Of a DNA stretch of 64,000 nucleotides, positions 32,922 to 41,171 are shown piece by piece. The translations under genes were made by a program, and so were the position numbers. Every line of letters begins with the position of its first letter. Position 1 is the first letter of the stretch. Source of the DNA: Halegenticoccus tardaugens (GTDB lineage: Archaea > Halobacteriota > Halobacteria > Halobacteriales > Haloferacaceae); assembly GCF_004116405.1 (NCBI RefSeq), contig NZ_SDIC01000001.1, positions 1-64,000 on the forward strand, read 5' to 3'. The notes under the pieces were generated by a model. It saw nothing but the letters and a program-made list of their open reading frames with translations. It was not told the origin of the DNA and ran no database searches.

Positions 32922-34016
32922 ATGAACGCTCGGACCGCGCTGGTCCCCGTTTTCCTCGCGCTGCTGGTCGTTCTTACCGGATGCGTCGCTCCGATCCCCG
33001 TCGACGACGCTCCCTTCCCGGGATCGGATTCCGCGGAACCGACGCCACCGTCCCCGTCGGACGGAGAGAGCGTGAGCGGCGAGACGCCGTCCGGCGACGC
33101 GACGCCGACCCCGGTCGAGCCGCGACCGAGTCCGTGGGGCGAGGATCCGATCGTCGTCGGGATCGAGACCCCCGCCGGCTCCGACCGCGACTTCGTCCCG
33201 GTCGTCCGCGAGGCGACCGACTACTGGGAGCAGCGCGCCGAGCGATACGCCGGCTACCCCGTCACGTACCGGATCGACCCGGACGCGGAAAACCCGGACG
33301 TCGCCGTCCGGTTCGTCGAGAACGTCGACCAGTGCGGCAACACGACCGAGGCCGCGGGCTGCGCGCCGCTCATCACCGACGAGCGGCAGATCCCTCCATC
33401 GGAGCCGGTCCCCGTCTACGTCAAGACCGGCCTCTCCGACGCGTCGACGGTGCACGTCGTGAAACACGAACTCGGCCACACCATCGGGCTCAGCCACGAC
33501 GACGAGCCGCGGGAGGTCATGCAGTCGCACTCCGTGCTGTACACGGAGTCGCAGGTCGACGCGGTCGATCGGGCGTTCCCGTGGCTCGACGCCGACTTCC
33601 CCGTGTACGTCGACGACGCGGGCGCGCGGGACCCCGAGGGCGCGCGCGAGCAGGTCGGCCACGCGCTCGGGTACTACGAGCGCGGCGCGGACGGGAGCGT
33701 CCCCGAGAACCTCACGTTCCGGACCGTCGGCTCCGCCGCCGAAGCCGACGTCGTCGTCCGGTTCAGCGACACCTCGCCGTGCGGTCCGGGCGTCGCCTCC
33801 TGCTTCGCGACGACCGGCCCCGATCCGGACGGCGACGGCGCGATCGAGTACTACACGCAGCTTCGGATCGTGATCGTCGACACCGAAACCGACGCGATCG
33901 GCTGGCACGTCGGCAACTGGATCGCCTACAGCCTCGGCGCGGAGGAGGAAGCGGAACGCCCCGAACCCTTCCGCGACGCCGACTACGAGGAGCGGCGGAG
34001 CCAGTGGTGGCGGTGA
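32922..34016 (+). CDS. lipoprotein metzincin-like metallopeptidase
   Basis: 364 residues. A lipobox VVLTGCV (Cys22 region) marks membrane anchoring, followed by a Pro/Ser/Asp-rich linker. The catalytic motif HELGHTIGLSH (His182, Glu183, His186, His192) is followed by the Met-turn EVMQSH, the metzincin pattern. The C-terminal domain repeats a strand pattern seen in the first half (VRFVENVDQCG and VRFSDTSPCG, each followed by Cys), suggesting internal duplication and disulfides. Extracellular protease of unknown substrate. Confidence 0.85.
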   Translation: MNARTALVPVFLALLVVLTGCVAPIPVDDAPFPGSDSAEPTPPSPSDGESVSGETPSGDATPTPVEPRPSPWGEDPIVVGIETPAGSDRDFVPVVREATDYWEQRAERYAGYPVTYRIDPDAENPDVAVRFVENVDQCGNTTEAAGCAPLITDERQIPPSEPVPVYVKTGLSDASTVHVVKHELGHTIGLSHDDEPREVMQSHSVLYTESQVDAVDRAFPWLDADFPVYVDDAGARDPEGAREQVGHALGYYERGADGSVPENLTFRTVGSAAEADVVVRFSDTSPCGPGVASCFATTGPDPDGDGAIEYYTQLRIVIVDTETDAIGWHVGNWIAYSLGAEEEAERPEPFRDADYEERRSQWWR

Positions 34017-34099
34017 GCCCCACCCGGCATCCTCCGGCGGTTTCCGTCGGTCGCGCGGCGCGCGTAGCGCTCATACGTCCCCGGACCGTCGAACCGGGT

Positions 34100-34378
34100 A
34101 TGGACGAACGCGCGCTCGACCGCGCCCTCGAATCGGCGTTCGGCGGGACGGCCGCGGAGCGTCGCGTCGTCGTCCGCCAGGCCCGCGACCTCGCGGACGC
34201 CGAAAAGACCGAGACCGACCGCGACGCGGCGCTCACCGTCGAGGAGGTGATCCGACAGCTCGGCGACGCGCCGGCTGACTGCACGCTCCCGGAGCGGTGG
34301 AACTGGTGGCTCGGGGCGCTCGAAGCCGCGTACGGCGGGTACCGGGAGTTTCAGGTGCGGGCGGTCGAACGAAACTAG
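34100..34378 (+). CDS. small helical haloarchaeal protein, unknown function
   Basis: 92 residues, mostly helical, acidic and basic residues mixed; Trp-rich motif RWNWWLGALEAAYGGYREF near the C-terminus. Start ATG 34100 follows a short gap after the metzincin gene. No family recognised. Confidence 0.65.
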   Translation: MDERALDRALESAFGGTAAERRVVVRQARDLADAEKTETDRDAALTVEEVIRQLGDAPADCTLPERWNWWLGALEAAYGGYREFQVRAVERN

Positions 34379-34442
34379 CGCCGGACGATCCCGCGATCGA
34401 GGGTATAGTTATCACGCGTCGGTCGAAACGGCGGAACGTACC

Positions 34443-34676
34443 ATGGACGACGACGAATACGACGACCTCCTCTCGTCGGTGACGCCTCACGAATCCGGCG
34501 GCGGAATCACGACGTACCGGAACACGGTCAGCATCGCCTGTCCGGCCTGCGACAGCCCGTTCGACGACCTCGTCGTCTGCCGCGACGAGTACAACAGCCT
34601 CGAACTCAGCGTGACGCTCGATCTCTGCGCGACGACGCACGACGGCGACATCCTGCTTTTCACTCACAAGCCGTAG
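34443..34676 (+). CDS. small zinc-ribbon-like protein (DUF7385-like)
   Basis: 77 residues. Cys motif CPAC...VVC...LDLC gives four Cys suited to a zinc site (CPAC at about 34-37, Cys46 region, Cys62 region). TATA TATAGTTA at 34404-34411 lies about 35 nt upstream. Similar to a haloarchaeal family I recall as DUF7385; function unknown. Confidence 0.75.
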   Translation: MDDDEYDDLLSSVTPHESGGGITTYRNTVSIACPACDSPFDDLVVCRDEYNSLELSVTLDLCATTHDGDILLFTHKP

Positions 34677-34710
34677 GGCGAACCCCCGCGCCCCCGCCGC
34701 GTCCGCGACG

Positions 34711-34784
34711 ACGATCGACCTCGCCGCGTCCACGGTCGATCGCGGATGCGGCACGATCGACCCTACCGCGTCCACGGTCGACGC
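34711..34784. terminator. tandem hairpins between convergent genes
   Basis: Two direct copies 42 bp apart (from 34711 and 34753) each contain GATCGACC...GGTCGA, forming a hairpin on either strand. They lie between the stop of the small zinc-ribbon gene and the stop of the FilR1-like regulator, and so could terminate both. Confidence 0.55.
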
Positions 34785-35579
34785 TCAGGGATCGAGCGCC
34801 CCGAAGTCGAACGGAGTCGCGTCGCGCCAGTACTCCTCGTAAAGTCCGCGCGCCCACGAGCGCACCGACTCGTCGTCCGTGTCCAGCGCGGCCCGGAGGA
34901 TCCCGTCGTCGTCGCGGAGGAGGAGGTGGACCAGCTCGTCGGTGATCGTCACCGCGAGCGGAATCTCGCCCTCGTAGATCCGAATCTCCGCCCGCTCCGC
35001 GCCGTCGAGTTCGCGGAGCCGTCGGCGCAGCGTCGCGTCGTCGGCGACGGCCTCGACCGCCTCGGGGGAGAAGACACCCTTGAAGGTCTGTTCCCCCTCG
35101 ACCGTCCGCCGCCGGATCACGTCGAGGCTCTGCTCGTTGAACGCGTGCGAGAGGATCCGGACCTGCTCGGCGCGACGGAGCAGTTCGAGCACCCGCTGGA
35201 CGGGCGCGTTCGGCTTCGTCCGGCTCGGGACCGTGATCGTCGCGTCGCCGAGGCGTCGGGGGTCGAACCCCATCGACTCGGTCGGCAGCCACTCGACGAC
35301 GTCGCGCAGTCGCCGCTCGGTCTCCACGGTCTCCCAGAGGTCGGTGAACCCCTCCGCGACCATCCGCCCCGTCGCGGTCGCCGCGTACCCCTCGTCGGTG
35401 CGGACGATCCACTTTCGCTCCTCGAGATCCCGGAGGATGCGCCCGAGGGTCGGCTGCGAGGCGTCGGTTCGATCTCCGAGTTCGCGTCGCGAGTGCGCCC
35501 CCTCCGCGAGCGCGTCGAGCACCTCGACGCGGTTCGCCGACAGCGCGAGGAATTCGATCTCTTCGAGAGCCGGGTCCAT
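34785..35579 (-). CDS. FilR1-type winged-helix transcriptional regulator (DUF1724-like)
   Basis: 264 residues. The N-terminal wHTH (about 1-75; SANRVEVLDALAEGAHSRRELGDRT, QPTLGRILRDLEERKWI) is followed by a FilR1 middle domain (about 110-260). Archaeal regulators of this kind sense small ligands. Start MDPALEEIEF at 35579 is used; an extra 13 codons upstream look non-conserved. A perfect dyad at 35618-35636 sits just before the start, so autoregulation is likely. Divergent from the EamA transporter gene, a candidate target. Confidence 0.85.
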   Translation of the reverse strand: MDPALEEIEFLALSANRVEVLDALAEGAHSRRELGDRTDASQPTLGRILRDLEERKWIVRTDEGYAATATGRMVAEGFTDLWETVETERRLRDVVEWLPTESMGFDPRRLGDATITVPSRTKPNAPVQRVLELLRRAEQVRILSHAFNEQSLDVIRRRTVEGEQTFKGVFSPEAVEAVADDATLRRRLRELDGAERAEIRIYEGEIPLAVTITDELVHLLLRDDDGILRAALDTDDESVRSWARGLYEEYWRDATPFDFGALDP

Positions 35580-35617
35580 GCCGTCCCTCCCGCGCGTTCG
35601 CACATAGGGGTTTCGCA

Positions 35618-35636
35618 CCGTGAAACGATTTCACGG
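35618..35636. promoter_or_regulatory. dyad operator, CCGTGAAA-N3-TTTCACGG
   Basis: A perfect 8-bp inverted repeat around CGA, in the divergent region between the FilR1-like regulator and the EamA gene, about 40 nt from the regulator start. Size and symmetry fit a dimeric wHTH protein. A second short palindrome, CAGAATTTCTG, is at 35679-35689, next to the EamA promoter. Confidence 0.65.
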
Positions 35637-35693
35637 CGTGAACGTCCCCGCGCACGGCGACGGGTTTTCTTCCTATGACAGAATTTCTGAACA

Positions 35694-35702
35694 AATATAT
35701 GG
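35694..35702 (+). promoter_or_regulatory. TATA box of the EamA gene and its leader ORF
   Basis: AAATATATG about 30 nt before ATG 35731, beside the palindrome at 35679-35689. It places the transcript start near 35726-35731, at the start of the leader ORF. Confidence 0.55.
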
Positions 35703-35730
35703 GCGCTCCGCCCCTCTCTCCAATCAGAAC

Positions 35731-35805
35731 ATGACGCTCGTATTCGCGCGTTCGTCCCCGAACTCAGCGGGACGGACTCCGTCGGTCGACGGGAGGCGTC
35801 GGTAG
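35731..35805 (+). CDS. leader ORF upstream of the EamA transporter
   Basis: 24 codons (MTLVFARSSPNSAGRTPSVD and four Arg-rich residues) starting at the predicted transcript start and stopping 2 nt before the GTG of the transporter gene. A Shine-Dalgarno-like GGGAGG lies at 35791-35796 inside it. It might couple or attenuate translation of the transporter, or be chance. Confidence 0.35.
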   Translation: MTLVFARSSPNSAGRTPSVDGRRR

Positions 35806-35807
35806 AC

Positions 35808-36803
35808 GTGTCGGTTTCCCGAACGACGATCTTCTTCGTCCTGGCGAGCGCGTTCTTCGGCGGGACGTTCGTCGCGGCGAAGGCGGGGCTGAGCTACTTT
35901 CCGCCCCTGCTCTTCGTCGCGCTCCGGTTCGACGTCGCGGCCGTCGTGCTTTTCGCGTACGTCGCCCGCACGTCCTCGCGCGAGGAGTGGCTGCCCCGCA
36001 CCCGCGGCGACCTCGCGGGGATCCTCGCGACGGGCGTGCTCGTGATCGGGCTGACGAACGCGCTGCTCTTCGTCGGCCAGGGGTACACGACCAGCGCCGT
36101 CGCTTCCATCGTCTTCAGCCTCAACCCCATCCTGACGCCGGTGTTCGCGGCCGTCCTGCTGTCGGACGAGCGGCTCTCGGCCCGCGGCGCGGGGGGGATG
36201 CTCGTCGGCCTGATCGGCGTCGCGCTGGTCGTCCAGTTGGACCCGACGAACCTCCTCGCCGGGAGCGCCGTCGGGAAGGCGATCCTGTTCGCCGGCGCGG
36301 CGAGCGGCGCGCTAGGTGCCGTTTTGATCCGCCGGGCGAACGCTTCCCTCCCGAGCACCGCCCGGATCGCGTGGGCGCTTCCGATCAGCGCGCTCATGTG
36401 TCACCTCCTGAGCGTCGCAGCCGGCGAGCGGACCTCAGCGGTCGTCTGGACGCCCGAGGCGTTCGTCGCGCTCGGGTACGTCAGCGTATTCGCGGGTGCC
36501 GCCGCGTACGTCGCCTACTTCGGCCTCCTCGACGACGTCGGCGCGATCCGGGCGAATCTGGTCTTCTACGTTGTTCCGGTCGTGGCGACGCTCGGCGGGT
36601 GGGCGCTCCTCGGCGAGGGGATCTCCGCGGGGACGGTCGCGGGCTTCCTGACGATCTTCGTCGGCTTCGCGATCATCGGCGGCGACGCGATCGCGGCGGC
36701 GCTTCCGCGGTCGGTCGTCGCGCTCGCGGGTCGACTGTCGCCCGGCCCGCGGACGAGTCCGACCGCCGGGCTTCGGGGCGCGAACGGCTGCGAGCGCGAG
36801 TGA
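35808..36803 (+). CDS. EamA/DMT-family transporter
   Basis: 331 residues with ten predicted helices in two EamA repeats (residues about 5-130 and 155-285). Motifs include SAFFGGTFVAAKAGLSYFPP and VFSLNPILTPVFAAVLLSDE. The family exports amino acids, purines, sugars or drugs; substrate unknown. GTG start, positioned 12 nt after GGGAGG. Probably controlled by the divergent FilR1-like regulator. Confidence 0.9.
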   Translation: MSVSRTTIFFVLASAFFGGTFVAAKAGLSYFPPLLFVALRFDVAAVVLFAYVARTSSREEWLPRTRGDLAGILATGVLVIGLTNALLFVGQGYTTSAVASIVFSLNPILTPVFAAVLLSDERLSARGAGGMLVGLIGVALVVQLDPTNLLAGSAVGKAILFAGAASGALGAVLIRRANASLPSTARIAWALPISALMCHLLSVAAGERTSAVVWTPEAFVALGYVSVFAGAAAYVAYFGLLDDVGAIRANLVFYVVPVVATLGGWALLGEGISAGTVAGFLTIFVGFAIIGGDAIAAALPRSVVALAGRLSPGPRTSPTAGLRGANGCERE

Positions 36804-36815
36804 ACGGGTCTCGAC

Positions 36816-37238
36816 TCAACGGGTGCGAACGACGACCGTGTCGGCGGCGAGGTCGCCGATCCGCTGTCGCTCGTCGGTGATGAGCATGACGACGAGGCCG
36901 ACGACGTAGTTGAGAATGCCGTCGACGATCCGGAGGAGGTTCCTGACGACGGACGCGCCCATCGTGCAGGGTGACCCGTCGCGCTTTACGACGACGACGC
37001 CGAGGAGTCGCTTTCCGATCGTCTGGCCGTACAGCCCTTCGAGGAGGACGAAGTACGCGCAGTAGGTCAGAACGACGCCGAGGATGGTCGCTACCTCTGA
37101 TCGGAAGAGTATCGCGAGCAGGAATCCGCCGCCCATGGCGACGAGAAATGAGAGCACGTAGTCGACGACGAACGCGCCGACGCGAGCGCCGATCACGTCC
37201 TGTTCGGTGCCCATGAGTGGTTCGGGGGACCGTGGCAT
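36816..37238 (-). CDS. RDD-family membrane protein
   Basis: 140 residues. RDD signature appears as GARVGAFVVDYVLSF, QTIGKRLLGVVVVKRDGSPC and the C-terminal RQRIGDLAADTVVVRTR, with about four helices. Start MPRSPEPL at 37238 is chosen because the promoter core (AAAATTTATG on the minus strand, 37262-37271) lies 27 nt upstream, making the message leaderless; an ATG at 37259 lies too close to the promoter. Role of RDD proteins is mostly unknown. Confidence 0.82.
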   Translation of the reverse strand: MPRSPEPLMGTEQDVIGARVGAFVVDYVLSFLVAMGGGFLLAILFRSEVATILGVVLTYCAYFVLLEGLYGQTIGKRLLGVVVVKRDGSPCTMGASVVRNLLRIVDGILNYVVGLVVMLITDERQRIGDLAADTVVVRTR

Positions 37239-37320
37239 ACGTCGAGTCTCCCCGAACATGTCATAAATTTTGTGGATTCGGACCGATGGATGCAAACCGC
37301 GCGGTCGGCTACGTCCGACA

Positions 37321-38553
37321 ATGAAGCTGCAGTTTCTCGGCGGCGCGCGCGAGGTCGGCCGGAGCGCCGTCCTCGTCAACGACGCTCTTCTCTTGGACTA
37401 CGGGATGATGACGGGGAATCCGCCGCAGTTTCCCGTCGGTTCGGTCGAACCGGAGGCCGTCGTCGTCTCCCACGGCCACCTCGACCACGTCGGCGCGGTC
37501 CCCGCGCTCCTCTCCGGACCTCGACGACCGCCGATCCACTGGACGCCGCCGACGTCCGAACTCGCGCTGACGCTCGCCCGCGACACGCTGAAGCTCCACG
37601 GCAATAGCCCGCTGTGTCCCTTCACCGATGAGGAGGTCAAACGCGCGACGCAGGTTTCCGAGACCCACGGGTATCGCGAGCCGTTCGAGGCGGCGGGTCA
37701 CGAGGTGACGCTCTACGACGCGGGGCACATCCCGGGAAGCGCGCACGTCCTCGTCGACGACGGGGAGACGCGGCTCCTCTACACGGGCGACTTCCACACC
37801 GACGACCAGCGGTTGGTTTCGGGCACCGCCGCGCGTCCGGACGCCGACGTCGTGATCTGCGAGAGCACCTACGCCGACGTCGAACACGAGCCGCGCGCGG
37901 CGGTCGAACGGCGATTCGTCGAGAGCCTCCGCACGACCGTCTGGGAGGGCGGCACCGTCGTCGTCCCCGCGTTCGCGATCGGCCGCACGCAGGAGGCGCT
38001 TTTGATCTGCGACGCCCACGACGTCGACTGCTACGTCGACGGAATGGGGAAGGACGTGACGCGGATGCTCCTCTCGCATCCGGACTTCGTCCGCGACCCC
38101 GACGCGCTCCGGCGGGCGAAATCGAACGCCCGGTTCGTCACCGGTCGGGACGGACAGCGAAAGCGCATCGCGCGGCAGAACACCGTCGTCGTCACGACGA
38201 GCGGGATGCTCTCCGGCGGCCCGGCGATGACGTACGTTCCGGAGATCCGGACCGATCCGACGAACAAGATCGCGCTCACCGGGTACCAGGTCGAGGGGAC
38301 GCCCGGCCGCGAACTCCTCGAAACCGGCCGCTGCGAACTCGACGGCGGCGTCTACCCGGTCGCCGCGCGGGCCGAGTACTACGACTTCTCCGCGCACGCC
38401 GACGGTCGGGGGATCCGGGCGCTCCTCTCGGACTACGAGGGTGCGAAAATCCTCGTCGCCCACGGCGACGACTGCGCGGGGTTCGCCGAGGAACTGTCCG
38501 CCGACGGGCTCGACGCGGCCGCGCCGACCGTCGGCGAGACGGTGCAGGTGTGA
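37321..38553 (+). CDS. beta-CASP metallo-beta-lactamase RNase-like protein
   Basis: 410 residues. MBL core with HGHLDHVG (metal site), DAGHIPGSAH and YTGDFH, then a beta-CASP domain (about 190-330) and the motif YDFSAHADGRG. This is the CPSF/RNase J family of mRNA 3'-end processing and RNA decay nucleases. No KH domain is fused, unlike archaeal FttA/aCPSF1. ATG 37321. A 16-bp GC palindrome at 38596-38611 follows. Confidence 0.9.
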   Translation: MKLQFLGGAREVGRSAVLVNDALLLDYGMMTGNPPQFPVGSVEPEAVVVSHGHLDHVGAVPALLSGPRRPPIHWTPPTSELALTLARDTLKLHGNSPLCPFTDEEVKRATQVSETHGYREPFEAAGHEVTLYDAGHIPGSAHVLVDDGETRLLYTGDFHTDDQRLVSGTAARPDADVVICESTYADVEHEPRAAVERRFVESLRTTVWEGGTVVVPAFAIGRTQEALLICDAHDVDCYVDGMGKDVTRMLLSHPDFVRDPDALRRAKSNARFVTGRDGQRKRIARQNTVVVTTSGMLSGGPAMTYVPEIRTDPTNKIALTGYQVEGTPGRELLETGRCELDGGVYPVAARAEYYDFSAHADGRGIRALLSDYEGAKILVAHGDDCAGFAEELSADGLDAAAPTVGETVQV

Positions 38554-38595
38554 GGCGACCGACGGCGTGTCAGTTCCGGCTCGACTCGTTCCGTC

Positions 38596-38611
38596 GACCC
38601 CCCGGGGGGTC
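38596..38611. other. perfect 16-bp GC palindrome (GACCCCCCGGGGGGTC)
   Basis: Six C then six G, flanked by GA/TC, complete dyad symmetry. It lies 42 nt after the beta-CASP gene and 78 nt before the CRISPR array. Could be a terminator hairpin without loop, a protein-binding site or a recombination site. Confidence 0.6.
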
Positions 38612-38688
38612 ACGGGGGATTGGCGGTCGACGGAAACGACTATGTGCAATCGGGGCTCAGAAGGCCCGTGTGCCGTAAATTGGCCATG

Positions 38689-38911
38689 GTTACAGACGAA
38701 CCCTTGTGGGGTTGAAGCTTCATGCACTTAACCGACTTCGCCGGCAACCCGAGTTACAGACGAACCCTTGTGGGGTTGAAGCGCCGAGTCCGTACGAATG
38801 CTCAAGCGACTGGAGCGTTACAGACGAACCCTTGTGGGGTTGAAGCGTGGAAAGTCTGACCCGCCATTACCGATCACCCGCGTTACAGACGAACCCTTGT
38901 GAGGTTGAAGC
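38689..38911 (+). CRISPR. orphan CRISPR mini-array, 4 repeats and 3 spacers
   Basis: 30-bp repeats at 38689-38718, 38753-38782, 38817-38846 and 38882-38911. They begin GTTACAGACGAACCC and end GTTGAAGC, matching the haloarchaeal type I-B repeat style. Spacers are 34, 34 and 35 bp (38719-38752, 38783-38816, 38847-38881). The last repeat has one change (GAGG for GGGG), as expected at the leader-distal end, so the leader is likely 38554-38688. No cas genes lie anywhere in this window, so processing would need proteins from elsewhere. Confidence 0.95.
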
Positions 38912-38986
38912 TGACCGTCGTCACGGCCATGCCTCCCCCTACGACCGGGGAGATCGTCACGAACACCGACCGCGCCCGACGAACAC

Positions 38987-39184
38987 CTACGGCCCCACGA
39001 CCGCCCTCGCGACCGCCGCACTCACGATCGCGACGACGAACCCCGAAACGACCCCGAGCGCGACGGTGTAGACGAGTCCTCCGGCCTCTATCTCGGGACC
39101 GAGGATCGCGACGACGAGAAGCGTCCAACAGAGCCACGCCCCGATTCCGACGGCGACTTCGGAGCTAGTCGGTTCGTCGCTCAT
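38987..39184 (-). CDS. small two-helix membrane protein
   Basis: 65 residues with two hydrophobic segments (GIGAWLCWTLLVVAILG; LVYTVALGVVSGFVVAIVSA). The start at 39184 has AT-rich promoter-like sequence upstream (about 39206-39235). Borderline in length and composition, but typical of haloarchaeal mini membrane proteins. Confidence 0.5.
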   Translation of the reverse strand: MSDEPTSSEVAVGIGAWLCWTLLVVAILGPEIEAGGLVYTVALGVVSGFVVAIVSAAVARAVVGP

Positions 39185-39311
39185 GTTGGAGGATCAACTG
39201 CTTTCCCCTCATATGTCTACCGTAATATACGTACTGCTACGTGATGAATCGGTTCGGCCGTGACGAGCGCGGACGCCGTTCCCGAGTGAGCGCGAAGCGT
39301 CCCGCTGCAAG

Positions 39312-39339
39312 CCGACGCCGCCCCGTGCGCAGGCGTCGG
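39312..39339 (-). terminator. stem-loop after the DUF305 gene
   Basis: CCGACGCC (39312-39319) and GGCGTCGG (39332-39339) form a perfect 8-bp stem with a 12-nt loop, downstream of the DUF305 stop. Confidence 0.6.
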
Positions 39340-39377
39340 TGCGTCGCGTTTCGGCCGCTTCGAACGGAGTGGCTCCC

Positions 39378-40085
39378 CTACGACCACTCCTCGCGCCACG
39401 CCTCCATACGATCGATCTCCGCGTTCTGCGCGGCGATGATCTCCTCCGCCAGCGCCCCGACCTCCGGCGACCGACCGACCTCGATGACCTCCTCGGACAT
39501 CGTGATCGCCCCCTCGTGGTGTTCGATCATGGCGTCGAGGAACGCCAGATCGAACGCTTCGCCCGCCTTCCCTTCGAGTTCTTCCGTCTCTCCATCGTCC
39601 ATCATCCCGTCGTGCTCGGTCATCCCCCCGTCTGTCATCCCGGGTCCCTCCGTCGCGTCGGGGTCCGCTCCGGCGTCTTCCAGCATCCGGCGCATGCGCG
39701 CTATCTCCTCGTCCTGCGTCGCGACGATCTCCGCCGCGAGGTCGCACAGTTCCTCGCGCTCGGTTCGCTCCGGGACGAGCTCGGCCATCTCGACCGCGCC
39801 CTCGTGGTGCGGGATCATCATTCGGAGGAACCGAACGTCAGCGCGATTGTACGCGTCCTCACCCTCGTCCTCGCCCACCCCTCGCCCGTTTCCGTCCGTT
39901 CGTTCTCGTTCTCGGCCACCTTTCGCGTTTCCGCCCGTTCGCTCCGCGTCTCGATTCGCCTCTCCTCCGTCGGCGCTCGGGGTCGCCGCGCCGAGACAAC
40001 CGGCCACGCCCACGACCGCCCCGATTCCGGCCGCGCGGACGAACGTCCGCTGGTCGAGCGAATTCGAGTCGTTCTGACGAGTCAT
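39378..40085 (-). CDS. DUF305 lipoprotein, putative Tat substrate
   Basis: 235 residues. The N-terminus has RTFVRAAGIGAVVGVAGC, a Tat-like and lipobox sequence, then a Gly/Arg/Asp-rich linker. Two repeats of the DUF305 helical unit follow, each with a HHEGA motif: MMIPHHEGAVEMAELV (about 88-103) and AMIEHHEGAITMSEEV. Family members are linked to metal, especially copper, handling. ATG 40085 is chosen with TATA TTTTAATC (minus strand TTAAAA) about 25 nt upstream. Confidence 0.88.
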   Translation of the reverse strand: MTRQNDSNSLDQRTFVRAAGIGAVVGVAGCLGAATPSADGGEANRDAERTGGNAKGGRERERTDGNGRGVGEDEGEDAYNRADVRFLRMMIPHHEGAVEMAELVPERTEREELCDLAAEIVATQDEEIARMRRMLEDAGADPDATEGPGMTDGGMTEHDGMMDDGETEELEGKAGEAFDLAFLDAMIEHHEGAITMSEEVIEVGRSPEVGALAEEIIAAQNAEIDRMEAWREEWS

Positions 40086-40279
40086 CACTGACGCGTACGG
40101 ACGGGGGTTTTAATCAATTTGCTGTTAATATAATGGTGAAAGCAGCAGGAGAATTCTAACGATCTCCAGGTTGTCCGCCGACGAACGTTCGATTCGAAAG
40201 TGATCGTCCCGCGCCCGCGTTGCGGCAACCGACTCGAGCGACCTGAAACCACTTCCCGCTCGCGCCCGTCGTCCCGTCC

Positions 40280-41125
40280 ATGGCGACCGAAAACCGGAGC
40301 GACACGTTCGACATCGGCGGCGACCTGACCGTCCACCGGCTCGGCTTCGGCGCGATGCGCCTCACCGGCGAGAACATCATCGGAGAGCCCGACGACCCGG
40401 AGGGCGCGAAGCGGGTGCTGGAGCGCCTCCCCGACCTCGGCGTCGACTTCGTCGATACGGCCGACTCCTACGGCCCCGGCGCGAGCGAGCGCCTCCTCGG
40501 CGAGACGCTCGCGCCCTCCGACGACGTGGTCGTCGCCACGAAGGGCGGGCTGCTCAGAAACGCCGACGGCGACTGGCTCTCGAACGGCGACCCCGACTAC
40601 CTGCGGAACGCCCTCCTGTGCAGCCTCGACCGACTCCGCGTCGATGCGATCGACCTCTACCAGCTCCACCGCCCCGACCCGGACGTGCCGTTCGAAGACT
40701 CCGTGACGGCGTTGGCCGAGGAGAAGGACGCGGGCCGGATCCGACACGTCGGCCTCAGCAACGTCTCCGTCGAGCAGCTGGAGGAGGCGCGCGACGTCGT
40801 CGAGATCGCGACCGTCCAGAACCAGTACAACGTCGGCGACCGCGAGGACGAGGACGTGCTGGAGGCCTGCGAGGAGTACGGCATCGGGTTCATCCCGTGG
40901 TTCCCCCTCGGCGCGGACGACCTCGGGGAGACCGAGGAGACGCTCGACGAGATCGCGTCGGTCCACGACGCCACGCGGTACCAGATCGCGCTCGCGTGGC
41001 TGCTCCAGCGCTCGCCGGTGACGCTCCCGATCCCGGGCACCTCCAGCGTCGAGCACTTGGAGGAGAACGTCGCCGCCTCCTCGATCGCGCTCTCCGACGA
41101 CGAGGTGAGCCGGCTGGAGGGGTAG
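40280..41125 (+). CDS. aldo/keto reductase family oxidoreductase
   Basis: 281 residues, TIM barrel. The catalytic tetrad is largely visible: Asp and Tyr in DTADSYGPG, Lys in VVVATKGG and His in LYQLHRPDP. Probable NADP binding near the C-terminus (PIPGTSSVEHLEENVAA). Substrate unknown. Convergent with the IlvC-like gene. Confidence 0.88.
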   Translation: MATENRSDTFDIGGDLTVHRLGFGAMRLTGENIIGEPDDPEGAKRVLERLPDLGVDFVDTADSYGPGASERLLGETLAPSDDVVVATKGGLLRNADGDWLSNGDPDYLRNALLCSLDRLRVDAIDLYQLHRPDPDVPFEDSVTALAEEKDAGRIRHVGLSNVSVEQLEEARDVVEIATVQNQYNVGDREDEDVLEACEEYGIGFIPWFPLGADDLGETEETLDEIASVHDATRYQIALAWLLQRSPVTLPIPGTSSVEHLEENVAASSIALSDDEVSRLEG

Positions 41126-41171
41126 GAGGCGAGTCGGCCGGAGGGGGATGCGCGATCGAGGCGATCGCTCG

